Source: Brevundimonas sp. PAMC22021 (GTDB lineage: Bacteria > Pseudomonadota > Alphaproteobacteria > Caulobacterales > Caulobacteraceae). From it: 64,000 nt of DNA. The DNA lies in contig NZ_CP080376.1 in NCBI RefSeq assembly GCF_019443405.1, positions 992,001 through 1,056,000 of the forward strand, written 5' to 3'. Shown piece by piece: positions 39,289 to 48,695 of this stretch (positions within the stretch are counted from its first letter, which is position 1; every line of letters begins with the position of its first letter). The notes under the pieces are model-generated. The model searched no databases. It worked only from the letters and a program-made list of their open reading frames with translations, and was not told the origin of the DNA. The translations under genes were made by a program, and so were the position numbers.

Positions 39289-40086
39289 TTGAGCGCGCTG
39301 GAGATCGTGATCCTGGGCTGCGGATCGTCCGGCGGGGTGCCGCGCGGCGACGGCGACTGGGGCGACTGCGATCCGGCCGAGCCGAAGAACCGACGCCGGC
39401 GCTGCTCCATGATTGTCCGGCGAACGGGTGGGGAGGGCGTCACCAACGTCCTGGTCGACACCTCGCCCGACCTGCGCGAGCAGATGCTGAGCGCGGGCGT
39501 CCGCCACATCGACGGGGTGCTCTATACCCATGACCACGCCGACCAGACGCACGGCATCGACGACCTGCGCACCTTCGCCACACGCGCGAGGAGCCGCATT
39601 CCGGCCTGGATGGATGCGGCGACCCATACGGCCCTGACGCACCGGTTTCACTACATCTTCGAGAGCCAGTTCGGCTATCCGCCGCTGCTGGATGCGCGCC
39701 TGATCCCGCCGCATGGAGAGCCGTGGAGCGTCGAGGGCGCGGGCGGGTCGATTCCGGTCGTCACCTTCGACCAGGGGCACGGTCCGATCCGCTCGGTCGG
39801 TTATCGACTGGGCGACGTGGCCTATTCCAGCGACGTGTCGGACCTGGACGAGGCGGCGCTGGAGGCGGTGCGGGGCTGCCGGCTGTGGATCGTCGATGCG
39901 CTGCGATACACACCGCATCCCACACATGCGCATCTTGATCGCGCGCTGGATTGGATCGCGCGTTCGGGCGTGGAGCGCGCGCTGCTGACGAACCTGCACA
40001 TCGACATGGATTACAACGCCTTGTCGGCGATCGTTCCAGCGAACGTGGAAGTCGCCTATGACGGATGGAGCCTGACGATCGGCTGA
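39289..40086 (+). CDS. Metallo-beta-lactamase fold hydrolase (PhnP-like)
   Basis: A 265-residue MBL-fold protein near the PhnP/RNase Z branch (cyclic phosphodiesterase-like). It begins IVILGCGSSGGVPRGDGDWG. The metal motif reads YTHDHADQTHGIDDLR, so the last histidine of HxHxDH is glutamine. Further ligands are in FDQGHGPIRSVG, YSSDVSDLDE and NLHIDMDYN. The TTG start at 39289 has GGAGG ten bases upstream and follows tatD by five bases. Its stop codon abuts the convergent recG stop with no spacer. Function unknown. Confidence 0.85.
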   Translation: MSALEIVILGCGSSGGVPRGDGDWGDCDPAEPKNRRRRCSMIVRRTGGEGVTNVLVDTSPDLREQMLSAGVRHIDGVLYTHDHADQTHGIDDLRTFATRARSRIPAWMDAATHTALTHRFHYIFESQFGYPPLLDARLIPPHGEPWSVEGAGGSIPVVTFDQGHGPIRSVGYRLGDVAYSSDVSDLDEAALEAVRGCRLWIVDALRYTPHPTHAHLDRALDWIARSGVERALLTNLHIDMDYNALSAIVPANVEVAYDGWSLTIG

Positions 40087-42174
40087 TCAGTCGGCGCCGG
40101 CCTTATGGCCTTTCCAGTCGAAGAGCTCTTCCAGCACCTGGATTGCGTGCCCGCGTTCGGACGTCAGGTCGGGGTCGCGGCCAAGCACCAGACGAGCGTC
40201 GTCGGCCGCGGCCATCATCAGCGAGCGATGCCGCACCGGATCGGCGAAGCGATAGGCGGGGAAGCCGCTCTGACGCAGCCCCAGGGGGTCGCCGCCGCCG
40301 CGCAGACGGAAGTCTTCCTCCGCGATTTCAAAGCCGTCCTCAGAGCGACGCAGCGTTTCCAGCCGTTCCTTGGCCGTCTCTCCAAGCGCGCCATCCTGGC
40401 CGCCGTATAGCAGGATGCAGGAACTGGCCTTGGCGCCGCGGCCGACCCGACCGCGCAGCTGGTGCAGTTGCGCAAGACCGAAGCGGTCGGCGTGCTCGAT
40501 CACCATAATGGAGGCGTTGGGCACGTCCACGCCGACCTCGACCACGGTGGTCGCGACCAGCAGCGGGAGGCGGCCGTCGGCGAAATCCGCCATCACCGCC
40601 TCGCGCTCGGCGCCGGGCATCTGGCCGTGCGCAAGGCCCACCTCCACGTCCAGGATGCGGCGCAGGTCGGCGGCGCGCGCCTCCGCTGCCGCAAGGTCGG
40701 TCGCCTCCGACTCCGCGACCAGCGGGCAGATCCAGTAGGCCTGGGCGCCGGCGTCTATGGCCGCCTTCAGGCGCTTCGCCACCTCTCCGATGCGAGCGAG
40801 CGGCAGGACGGCGGTGGTCACGGGCGTGCGGCCGGGCGGCTTCTCCGTCAGGCGGCTGACCTCCAGCTCGCCGTACTGGGTCAACTCCAGTGTGCGCGGG
40901 ATCGGCGTGGCGGACATGGTCAGGAGGTGGACGGCGCCGAGGCGCGGATCGCCCTTGGCTTGCAGTCTCTGACGCTCATTGACGCCGAAGCGATGCTGCT
41001 CGTCGATCACCGCCAGGGCGAGCCGATCGAAGCGCACGGCGTCCTGGAACAGGGCGTGGGTGCCGATGGCGACCTGGGCCTCGCCGCTGGCCAGCGCCGC
41101 CAGCCGCTCGCGACGCTCGCCCGCCGTGTCGCGGCCGGTCAGCAGCACGGCGGTGACGCCCGCGTCGGAGAACATGGGAGCAAGTCGTTGATAATGCTGA
41201 CGGGCCAGGATTTCCGTCGGGGCCATAAGCGCGCCCTGAAAGCCGCTGGACGCCGTGTCCGCAAGCGCCAGGGCGGCGACGGCGGTCTTGCCCGAGCCGA
41301 CATCGCCTTGCAGCAGCCGGCCCATTTGCTGACCGGAGCCGAGGTCGCGGCGGATTTCCGCAACGGCCTGGGCCTGGGCGTTCGTGAGCGTGAAGGGCAG
41401 GGCCGACTCCAACCGCCGAGACGCCTCGCCGGGCGTGATCAGAGGCGCCGTGTGGATCAGGCGGGCGCGGCGGCGGCGAGCCAGCGCCAGCTGATGGGCG
41501 AACAGTTCATCAAAGGCGAGCCGCTGGCGGGCGGGCGCCTCCGGCGACAGGTCGGCCTCGCTCGTTGGAGCGTGCACCGCCTCCAGCGCCGCGCGCCAGC
41601 CGGGCCAGCGGCGCGACTGCAGCCAGGCGGCGTCCTGCCATTCGGGCAGCTCAGGCGCGGTCGAGAGTGCTCCGCCGATCAGTCGGCGCACCTGACGCGA
41701 GGTCAGGCCCTGAGTACCGGGATATGTCGGCTCGGCGGCGGGTATGTCGCTCGCCTTGTCCGGGGTTGCGACATCGGGGTGCGGGATCTGCACCTCGCCG
41801 TTGAAGCGTTCGACCTTGCCGGAGACGATCCGCCGCTCGCCGCGCGGCAACAGACGGTCGATGTGCTGGGGCGAGCCGCCGAACCAGATCAGATGTACGA
41901 AACCGGTGTCGTCGGACGTGCGGACCTTGAGCGGCGCGCCTGGCCGGCCGGGCGTGAACAGGCGATCGGCCGTGACTTCGAAGATGCCGTACTCCCCCTC
42001 CACCGCATCGGCGGCGGTCATCGGGCGACGCACCACCACGCCCGTAGGGGACAGAAACAGAAGATCGCGCACCAGCGGCCCGGCGACCTTCTGCACCAGG
42101 GGCGCCATGCGCGGACCCACGCCCTTCAGGCTGGTCACCTCGGCGAACAGGGGAAAGAGAATCGGGGGGCGCAT
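40087..42174 (-). CDS. recG: ATP-dependent DNA helicase RecG
   Basis: A 695-residue superfamily 2 helicase that remodels stalled forks and Holliday junctions. The N-terminal wedge (OB-fold) starts LKGVGPRMAPLVQKVAG. Helicase motif I is LLQGDVGSGKTAVA, motif II VIDEQHRFGVNERQ, then LTMSATPIPRTL and the motif VI region QLRGRVGRGAKASSC. The C-terminus carries the RecG-specific LGLRQSGFPAYRFAD. It is divergent from sdhE-mfd across a 99-bp gap. Confidence 0.96.
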   Translation of the reverse strand: MRPPILFPLFAEVTSLKGVGPRMAPLVQKVAGPLVRDLLFLSPTGVVVRRPMTAADAVEGEYGIFEVTADRLFTPGRPGAPLKVRTSDDTGFVHLIWFGGSPQHIDRLLPRGERRIVSGKVERFNGEVQIPHPDVATPDKASDIPAAEPTYPGTQGLTSRQVRRLIGGALSTAPELPEWQDAAWLQSRRWPGWRAALEAVHAPTSEADLSPEAPARQRLAFDELFAHQLALARRRRARLIHTAPLITPGEASRRLESALPFTLTNAQAQAVAEIRRDLGSGQQMGRLLQGDVGSGKTAVAALALADTASSGFQGALMAPTEILARQHYQRLAPMFSDAGVTAVLLTGRDTAGERRERLAALASGEAQVAIGTHALFQDAVRFDRLALAVIDEQHRFGVNERQRLQAKGDPRLGAVHLLTMSATPIPRTLELTQYGELEVSRLTEKPPGRTPVTTAVLPLARIGEVAKRLKAAIDAGAQAYWICPLVAESEATDLAAAEARAADLRRILDVEVGLAHGQMPGAEREAVMADFADGRLPLLVATTVVEVGVDVPNASIMVIEHADRFGLAQLHQLRGRVGRGAKASSCILLYGGQDGALGETAKERLETLRRSEDGFEIAEEDFRLRGGGDPLGLRQSGFPAYRFADPVRHRSLMMAAADDARLVLGRDPDLTSERGHAIQVLEELFDWKGHKAGAD

Positions 42175-42273
42175 GGTGAGCGGAACATAGCGAGACCGGC
42201 GGCGCTGGCGAAGCGCATCGCAAGCCGCTATCTGACCGCTTCAGATTGCAGACCCGACCGGGCAAGGATTCTT

Positions 42274-42594
42274 GTGGCCGACATCGACGCGCGTCCCGAC
42301 ACCAACGACCTGAAAAGCCAGAGGCTGGGCCGGATCAGCTTTCGCGCCTGGCGGCGCGGTTTCCGCGAGGCCGACCTGGTGTTGGGTCCGTTCGCCGACC
42401 AGGTGGGCCCTAGCCTGAGCGACGATGAACTGGATGCGTTCGAGGTGCTGCTGAACGAAGACGACCAGTTTCTCTACGGCTGGATCATCGAGCGGGAGCC
42501 GACCCCGGCGGAACACGACCACGCGCTGATGGCCAAGATCCGCGCCTTCATGCGCGCGCATGTGGCGGCGGAAGTCGCAAAGGGAGCCGGCTGA
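42274..42594 (+). CDS. sdhE: FAD assembly factor SdhE (succinate dehydrogenase assembly factor 2)
   Basis: A 106-residue protein that helps attach FAD covalently to the flavoprotein subunit of succinate dehydrogenase. The RGxxE motif is visible in WRRGFREADLVLG. The C-terminal half has LNEDDQFLYGWI, usual for the family. The GTG start at 42274 has AAGGA five bases upstream; the frame is open far upstream but has no homology there. A TGATG overlap couples it to mfd. Confidence 0.92.
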   Translation: MADIDARPDTNDLKSQRLGRISFRAWRRGFREADLVLGPFADQVGPSLSDDELDAFEVLLNEDDQFLYGWIIEREPTPAEHDHALMAKIRAFMRAHVAAEVAKGAG

Positions 42595-45500
42595 TGGACG
42601 TGCAGGTTCAGCATCGCACGGATCAGGACCTCGGCGGCGCGCCGGAGGGCCTCGACGCCCTGATCGTCGCCGACCGGTTGAAGGGCGGCGGAGTGGGCCT
42701 GTTCGTCGCGCGGGATTACGGGCGTTCGGCCGCCTTTATCCAGGCGTTTCGCTTCTTCTCGCAAGACGTTGAAGTGCTGGAATATCCGGCGTGGGATTGC
42801 CTGCCGTACGACCGGCTGAGCCCCACCGCGGGCGTGTCGGCGCAGCGGATGGCGACCCTGACCCGCCTGGCCGGGCGCAAGGCCTCAGACGGCCCGCTGC
42901 TGGTGGTCACGACGGTCAACGCCGCGACCCAGCGCACGCCTCCGAAGCGCGTCACTACGGCCGCCGGCTTCGAGACCAAGGTCGGGCGCGATCTCGATAC
43001 CCAGGCGCTGGAACGCTACTTCGCCGCCAACGGCTATGTGCGGGCCTCCACCGTCTCGGAGCGCGGCGAGTTCGCGGTGCGCGGCGGGGTGATCGACGTC
43101 TTCCCCCCGGGCTTCGACGAGCCGGTGCGCCTGGACATGTTCGGCTCCGAGTTGGAATCGATCCGCACATTCGATCCGGAGACGCAGCGATCGACGGGTC
43201 AGATGACCGCCGTGTCGCTGGCGCCCGTGTCGGAGGTCTTGCTGGACCGGGACGCGATTTCGCGCTTCCGTACCGGCTATCTGAAGCTGTTCGGCGCGCC
43301 CGGCGACGATCCGCTGTACGCGACCATCAGCGAGGGCGCGCGGCGTCAGGGCATGGAGCAGTGGCTGCCGCTGTTTTACGACCGGCTGGACACCTTGTTC
43401 GACTATCTGCCTGACGATGCCTCGGTGTTCCTGGACAACCAGGTCGAGGCGGCGCGCACCGAGCGGTGGGACCTGACGGCGGACGCCTACGACGCCCGCA
43501 GCGAAGCGGCCAAGACCAAGGGCGCGGCGGCCGCGAACCGGGCCTTGCCGCCGGGCGAGCTTTATCTGAGCGAGGGCGACTGGAACGGCGCGCTGGCCGG
43601 CCGCAACGTCCGGCGGTTCACGCCTTTCGCGGGCGGGGCCGAGGACGCCGGAGGGCGGCTGGGCCGCACCTTCGCCGCCGAGCGGTCGCAGGACAGCGTC
43701 AATCTGTTCGAGGCGGTGGCCCAGCACGCAGAAGCTCTCAAGGCTGACGGGCGGCGGGTGCTGTTCGCCTCCTGGACTGAAGGCTCGTCCGAACGGCTTC
43801 AAGCCATGCTGTCGGACCACGGCTTGCAGCATGTGGTGGCGGTAAGGGACTGGGCGGACGTGCAGGCGGCGCCTGAGGGCATCTATCTGCGCGGCGTGCT
43901 GCCGGTCGAGCATGGCTTTGTCACCGACGAAATCGCCGTCATCTCCGAAACCGACATCCTGGGCGACCGGCTGGCGCGGCCCAGGAAGAAGCGCCGGGCG
44001 TCGAACTTCCTCGCCGAGGCCTCGGCCCTGACCACCGGCGACCTGGTGGTGCACCTGGACCACGGCATCGGGCGCTATGAAGGGCTGAAGACGCTGGACA
44101 TCCAGCAGGCGCCGCACGACTGCCTGGAGCTGCTCTACGCCGGTGAAAGCAAGTTGTACCTGCCGGTCGAGAACATCGACCTGCTGACCCGCTACGGAAC
44201 GGACGCCGACGGGGTGCAGCTGGACCGACTGGGCGGGGCGGGCTGGCAGGCGCGCAAGGCCAAGGCCAAGGAGCGGCTGCGCGCCATGGCCGAGGGCCTG
44301 ATCGCGCTGGCGGCCAAGCGCGCGCTCCGCCAGACCGACGCCGTAACGCCGCCGCCCGGTCTCTTCGCCGAGTTCTGCGCGCGATTCCCCTATGAAGAGA
44401 CCGACGACCAGCTGAACGCCATCGGCGACGTGCTGGAGGATCTCGGCAAGGGCGTGCCGATGGACCGGCTGATCTGCGGTGACGTGGGCTTCGGCAAGAC
44501 GGAGGTGGCGCTGCGCGCCGCATTCGTGGTCGCCATGACGGGCCAGCAGGTGGCGATCGTGGCGCCCACGACGCTGCTCGCGCGGCAGCACTTCAAGACC
44601 TTCACCGAGCGATTCGCCGGCTGGCCCGTCAAGGTCCGTCAACTGTCGCGCATGGTGACGGGCAAGGAGGCCAACGAGACGCGGGCGGGTCTCAAGGACG
44701 GCTCGGTCGAGATCGTGGTCGGCACCCATGCGGTGCTGGCCGAACAGGTGGGTTTCCGCGACCTGGGCCTGGTGATCGTCGACGAGGAGCAGCACTTCGG
44801 CGTCAAGCACAAGGAGAAGCTGAAGACGCTGCGCGCCGACGTGCACCTCCTGACGCTGACCGCGACGCCGATCCCGCGTACCCTGCAGATGGCGCTGACG
44901 GGCATCCGCGAGATGTCGATCATCGCGACGCCGCCGGTCGATCGTCTGGCGGTGCGGACCTATGTGACGCCCTGGGACCCGGTGCTGGTGCGCGAGGCGT
45001 TGCTGCGGGAGAAGTATCGCGGCGGCCAGGCCTACTATGTCGCGCCGCGCCTGAAGGACCTGCCGGACATCGAGCGATTCCTGCGCGAGCAGGTCCCGGA
45101 GGTGAAGTTCGTTGTCGGTCACGGCCAGATGAGCGCGACCCAGCTGGAAGGGGTGATGAGCGCCTTCTACGACGGCGAATACGACGTTCTGGTCTCGACC
45201 ACCATTGTCGAAAGCGGCCTGGATATTCCGACGGCCAACACCCTGGTCGTGCACCGTGCCGACATGTTCGGCCTGGCGCAGCTGTATCAGATCCGGGGAC
45301 GGGTCGGGCGGTCCAAGGCGCGGGCCTTCGCCTATCTGACTACCGATCCCAAGAAGCCGATGACGCTGTCGGCCGAGCGTCGGCTGCAGGTGCTGCAATC
45401 GCTGGACAACCTCGGCGCCGGCTTCCAGCTGGCCAGCCACGACCTGGACCAGCGCGGCGGCGGCAACCTCCTGGGCGACGAGCAGTCGGGCCACATCCGC

Positions 45501-46037
45501 GAAGTGGGCGTCGAGCTTTACCAGCAGATGCTGGAAGACGCGGTCGCAGAGCTGAAGGAAAAGGGCGAGGGCGCGGTGGATCGCGGCTGGTCGCCGTCGA
45601 TCAACGTCGGCGCCTCGGTGCTGATCCCCGAGGAATACGTGCCGGACCTGAACGTGCGCCTCAGCCTCTATCGCCGGCTGTCCGACGCCGAGCAGGCGGA
45701 GGATCGCGAGGCGCTGGCCGCCGAGCTGATCGACCGCTTCGGACCTCTGCCGGACGAGGCGCAGCAGCTGCTGCGGATCGTCGGCATCAAGGCCAACTGC
45801 CGTAAGGCCTGCATCGAGAAGATCGACATCGGCCCGAAGGGGGCGGTGCTGACGCTGCGCGACAACAGCTTCCCCAATCCGGCGGGGCTGGTCGGACTGA
45901 TCCAGAAGAACCACGCCTTCTGGAAGATTCGGCCGGACCAGAAGATCGTCGTCACCGGCGACTGGGCCAAGCCCGAAGAGCGGTTGAAGGTGGCGGAGCG
46001 GATTACTTCGGACCTGGCGCGGGTGGCCTCGGCCTAA
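42594..46037 (+). CDS. mfd: Transcription-repair coupling factor
   Basis: A 1147-residue SF2 translocase that removes RNA polymerase stalled at DNA damage and recruits UvrA. It has the UvrB-like N-terminal homology region (SERGEFAVRGGVIDVFPPG), and the RNA polymerase interaction domain around residues 480-550 (GDLVVHLDHGIGRYEGLKTL). The helicase motifs are LICGDVGFGKTEVAL, IVDEEQHFGVKHKEKL, LTATPIPRTLQMAL and IRGRVGRSKARAFAYL. The C-terminal UvrA-binding regulatory domain follows from about residue 1000. Length and domain order are normal. Confidence 0.97.
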   Translation: MDVQVQHRTDQDLGGAPEGLDALIVADRLKGGGVGLFVARDYGRSAAFIQAFRFFSQDVEVLEYPAWDCLPYDRLSPTAGVSAQRMATLTRLAGRKASDGPLLVVTTVNAATQRTPPKRVTTAAGFETKVGRDLDTQALERYFAANGYVRASTVSERGEFAVRGGVIDVFPPGFDEPVRLDMFGSELESIRTFDPETQRSTGQMTAVSLAPVSEVLLDRDAISRFRTGYLKLFGAPGDDPLYATISEGARRQGMEQWLPLFYDRLDTLFDYLPDDASVFLDNQVEAARTERWDLTADAYDARSEAAKTKGAAAANRALPPGELYLSEGDWNGALAGRNVRRFTPFAGGAEDAGGRLGRTFAAERSQDSVNLFEAVAQHAEALKADGRRVLFASWTEGSSERLQAMLSDHGLQHVVAVRDWADVQAAPEGIYLRGVLPVEHGFVTDEIAVISETDILGDRLARPRKKRRASNFLAEASALTTGDLVVHLDHGIGRYEGLKTLDIQQAPHDCLELLYAGESKLYLPVENIDLLTRYGTDADGVQLDRLGGAGWQARKAKAKERLRAMAEGLIALAAKRALRQTDAVTPPPGLFAEFCARFPYEETDDQLNAIGDVLEDLGKGVPMDRLICGDVGFGKTEVALRAAFVVAMTGQQVAIVAPTTLLARQHFKTFTERFAGWPVKVRQLSRMVTGKEANETRAGLKDGSVEIVVGTHAVLAEQVGFRDLGLVIVDEEQHFGVKHKEKLKTLRADVHLLTLTATPIPRTLQMALTGIREMSIIATPPVDRLAVRTYVTPWDPVLVREALLREKYRGGQAYYVAPRLKDLPDIERFLREQVPEVKFVVGHGQMSATQLEGVMSAFYDGEYDVLVSTTIVESGLDIPTANTLVVHRADMFGLAQLYQIRGRVGRSKARAFAYLTTDPKKPMTLSAERRLQVLQSLDNLGAGFQLASHDLDQRGGGNLLGDEQSGHIREVGVELYQQMLEDAVAELKEKGEGAVDRGWSPSINVGASVLIPEEYVPDLNVRLSLYRRLSDAEQAEDREALAAELIDRFGPLPDEAQQLLRIVGIKANCRKACIEKIDIGPKGAVLTLRDNSFPNPAGLVGLIQKNHAFWKIRPDQKIVVTGDWAKPEERLKVAERITSDLARVASA

Positions 46038-46050
46038 GGGTCGGGTCCGC

Positions 46051-47421
46051 CTAGCGCGGAGAGCGGGCGTAGAGGTCGGCCGAGGCGCGTTCCAGAAGGG
46101 CCGCGGGGTTTTCGCCCACGCCGATCTGGGCGCAGCCGACGTCGAAATCGACCACGAACGGCGAGCGGTCGGGACCGGCGTCAAAGGCGGTGCAGCCGAT
46201 CACCGCCGCGATCCGTTCCGCCGCCAGCCGCGCCTCGCCCGCGCGCGTGGCGGGCAGGGCGAGAGCGAAGACCTCGGGCGCGAGGCGGGCGGCGGTGTCC
46301 TCGACTCGCACCAGTCGCGACACCATGGCCCCAATCTGCGGCAGGGCGCGATCGAGCCAGCCGCCGGTGCGAGACGCCAGCACGCTGTCGCTCTGACGCA
46401 CTCGCAGCACGCAGACCGACAGCGGGCGCTGGCGCAGGCGGGCGGCCTGGGCGACGCGTGTCAGATGCGCGGCGAACAGTTGCGGCGTGAACAGGCCAGT
46501 GGAGGCGTCGGTCAGTCCGGAACCCCGCGCGCCGTCCAGCGCGCGCCGCGTGACCTGCTGACGGCGGTGGGTGCGGGCCAGGCCGAGGATGCGGCCGGCG
46601 GTCTCGTCCTCCGGCGTGTCGGAAGCCGCGACATCGGCGAAGCCCCGCTGATACAGCTCGCCGAGATCGATCTCGGCCTGGCCGCGCAGGTAAAGCACCA
46701 GCGGGATATGATAGAGGCGGGTGTTGCGCTTCATTCCCGAGGCGATCGACAACGCCGGGGCATGATCGTCGGCGCCCCACAGCACCGCCGCATCGAACGC
46801 GCTTTCGTGCAGATAGTCGAAGGCGGTGTAGGGGGTGGGGGCCGCCACCACCTCGGCGCCGCCGGCCGAGAGCGCATTGGCGAGAGCCAGGAAACGTCGG
46901 TCCGCGGCGCCGGCCGCCAGGATGCGCAAGGGCCCGGTCGCCTCGTCTTCGACCCGGCCCAACGGTTCGCCACGTTCGGCAAAGGTCAGCCGGCGCAGAT
47001 GAAATTCTTCCTCGGCGATGGCGGCGCGGCCGAGTTGCTCAAGCCGCAGTGCGGCCTGGGCCGGATGCGGCGCGGTGGACATGACGAGATCGGCGTCCAC
47101 CGCCGCATCTTCCGAGGTCCCGATCACCACGACCGGCAGACGGCGCGGCTCGGCGGCGGCGCGAAAGGTGGCGATCACGCCTGGCGCCAGCAGCGCCGCA
47201 TCGACGATGGCGGCTTCCAGCGGCAGGTCGGCGAGCGCGACGGCGGCGCCTTCCACGCTGTCGGACATCAGCGTGCGCCAGCCGAGGCCGTCCAGCCCAT
47301 GCGCCAGATCGGCCAGGCGATCCGCAGCCGTCAGCACCAGGACGCGCGCGCTCGCAGGCGGGCTCTCGATGTCGGAGGCCTCGATCGATCTGGTGGTTGT
47401 CCGTGACTTGGCGGGCGGCAT
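46051..47421 (-). CDS. popA: PopA-like c-di-GMP receptor: two receiver-like domains and a degenerate GGDEF
   Basis: A 456-residue protein with two receiver-like domains (about 26-140, with Asp74 in AAIVDAALL; and about 165-285, where the phospho-acceptor strand AAVLWG lacks Asp) and a GGDEF-type domain (about 300-450). The active-site motif reads APEVF (381-385) in place of GGDEF, so cyclase activity is not expected. The inhibitory-site motif RxxD is intact as RVED (372-375), exactly five residues upstream. This architecture matches Caulobacter PopA, which binds c-di-GMP through the I-site and directs ClpXP to degrade CtrA at the G1-S transition. I place the start at ATG 47421 (MPPAKSR); no clear ribosome site is seen. 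Convergent with mfd. Confidence 0.75.
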   Translation of the reverse strand: MPPAKSRTTTRSIEASDIESPPASARVLVLTAADRLADLAHGLDGLGWRTLMSDSVEGAAVALADLPLEAAIVDAALLAPGVIATFRAAAEPRRLPVVVIGTSEDAAVDADLVMSTAPHPAQAALRLEQLGRAAIAEEEFHLRRLTFAERGEPLGRVEDEATGPLRILAAGAADRRFLALANALSAGGAEVVAAPTPYTAFDYLHESAFDAAVLWGADDHAPALSIASGMKRNTRLYHIPLVLYLRGQAEIDLGELYQRGFADVAASDTPEDETAGRILGLARTHRRQQVTRRALDGARGSGLTDASTGLFTPQLFAAHLTRVAQAARLRQRPLSVCVLRVRQSDSVLASRTGGWLDRALPQIGAMVSRLVRVEDTAARLAPEVFALALPATRAGEARLAAERIAAVIGCTAFDAGPDRSPFVVDFDVGCAQIGVGENPAALLERASADLYARSPR

Positions 47422-47557
47422 CTGAGCGTCAGCATACCGAGCGCTTCCTTTACGAAGCAATGCCACGTCCGGCCCGCGGCCAAAATGTCCCCAAGGGTTT
47501 GCGACGGGCCGAATTGCGCTAGTTTGTCCGGCTGTTGCGCATCTCGCGGGGACCAGC
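47422..47557. promoter_or_regulatory. Divergent gap between the popA-like gene and the BrkB-family gene
   Basis: These 136 bp should hold promoters for both genes. I looked for a CtrA-type TTAA repeat and found none. No inverted repeat longer than six bases stood out, so I can only mark it as the probable promoter region. Confidence 0.3.
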
Positions 47558-48487
47558 TTGCTTTTTGGACTAGGGGACGCCGCACGGCTGGCCGGCCGGG
47601 CCTTTGCCCGCAGCTGGGGTCGGGACGTCATGCTCTACACGGGCGGGGTGTCGTTCTTCGCGCTGCTGGCGGTGTTTCCGGCCGTCGCCATTCTGATCGG
47701 CTTCTACAAGGCGGTGCTGTCGATCGGACAGGTCAGCGAGCAGGCCTTTGCCCTGGCCGAGCTGATGCCGCACGCCGCGCAGGGAATCTTTCGCGAAGAG
47801 ATCGGCCGGCTGGCCAACGCCTCGGCCCGGACGGTGTCGGCCCAGAGCGCGTTCGCCGTGCTGGTCGGGGCCTATGCGGCGCACCGGGGGTTCAAGGCGC
47901 TGCTGGCTGGGCTGAACCTGATCCACGACGAGACGGAGCCGCATGGCTTCTTCAAGTTCAACCTTCTGGCCTTTTTTGTCGCCGTGTTCGCCTTTGTGCT
48001 GTTCACCGTGGTGTCGGGATCGGTGGTGACGCTGCGGATCATGGGGCATGCCTCGGGCGAGCGGCCGCTGCTGGGCTTGGGCGTCTTCTTCGACGCCGTG
48101 GCGCCGTCCGTGGGGCTCGTGATCGGGCTGACGCTGCTCTACCGCTACGCCATGAGCCACCGGACCCCGGTGGCCTGGCTGCCGTCGGTGGTCGGAGGCT
48201 CGGTCGCCACCCTGATGTCGGTCGTGTCGTCCTGGCTGTGCGCCATCTATGTGGAGCAGATCGCGCCGCTGGGAGCGACCTATGGCTCGGTCGGCGCGGT
48301 GGTGGTGCTGCTGATCTGGTTGTCGTGGAACGTCAACGCCGTCTTCTACGGCGGCGCCTTCGCCACCGAGATGGAGATCGCCAAGGCGCGGGCGGCTGGG
48401 AACACTCGCGATCCCACAGGCGCCGTCGTCAGCTTCCCGGCGCGAGAACACCTGGCGCAGGCTCGGGAGCGCCGCACTCGACCGTGA
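47558..48487 (+). CDS. YihY/BrkB family inner-membrane protein
   Basis: A 309-residue integral membrane protein with six predicted hydrophobic helices. Family landmarks are the early VMLYTGGVSFFALLAVFPAV, PHGFFKFNLLAFFVAVFAFV and the final WNVNAVFYGGAFATEM. The family was once called RNase BN, but that activity belongs to another protein, and the true function is unknown. The TTG at 47558 is preceded by GGGGA. The last 59 bases overlap the convergent tusA-like gene. Confidence 0.85.
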   Translation: MLFGLGDAARLAGRAFARSWGRDVMLYTGGVSFFALLAVFPAVAILIGFYKAVLSIGQVSEQAFALAELMPHAAQGIFREEIGRLANASARTVSAQSAFAVLVGAYAAHRGFKALLAGLNLIHDETEPHGFFKFNLLAFFVAVFAFVLFTVVSGSVVTLRIMGHASGERPLLGLGVFFDAVAPSVGLVIGLTLLYRYAMSHRTPVAWLPSVVGGSVATLMSVVSSWLCAIYVEQIAPLGATYGSVGAVVVLLIWLSWNVNAVFYGGAFATEMEIAKARAAGNTRDPTGAVVSFPAREHLAQARERRTRP

Positions 48488-48695
48488 TGGTCAGGACGCC
48501 TGCATCCTCCTTAACCGACAGGGTGCGGCCGCCGCGCTGAGCCGTCAGGTGGGGCGCATCGACCCTGGCCATCGGATCGGTGGCCAAAAGGACCAGGCGG
48601 TCGCCGGGAAGGGCGTCTCGCATCGCCTTCATCAGCTTCAGCGTTGGCACGGGACAGGCGTGACCGCGTGCGTCGACGACGACGGGCGAACTCAC
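48429..48695 (-). CDS. TusA-like sulfurtransferase
   Basis: An 88-residue small protein of the TusA/SirA/YeeD family. The sulfur-carrying cysteine is Cys14 in [18 protein letters not shown] (CPxP motif). Family members relay sulfur for tRNA thiolation or molybdenum-cofactor routes; which applies here is open. The GTG start overlaps the stop of the cinA-type gene (GTGA), and the 3' end overlaps the convergent membrane-protein gene by 59 bp. Confidence 0.85.
   Translation of the reverse strand: MSSPVVVDARGHACPVPTLKLMKAMRDALPGDRLVLLATDPMARVDAPHLTAQRGGRTLSVKEDAGVLTITVECGAPEPAPGVLAPGS

Noticed and set aside
40462..42273. Large upstream extension of the sdhE frame antisense to recG
   Set aside because: Only the last 106 codons show SdhE homology and a ribosome site; the rest is antisense to RecG.
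42885..46184. Antisense open frame of about 1100 codons opposite mfd
   Set aside because: Same GC-skew effect. Mfd is fully supported on the plus strand, and the antisense product shows no family motif and no ribosome site.
47422..47557. CtrA box in front of the popA-like gene
   Set aside because: No TTAA-N7-TTAA pattern or close variant is present in the gap.
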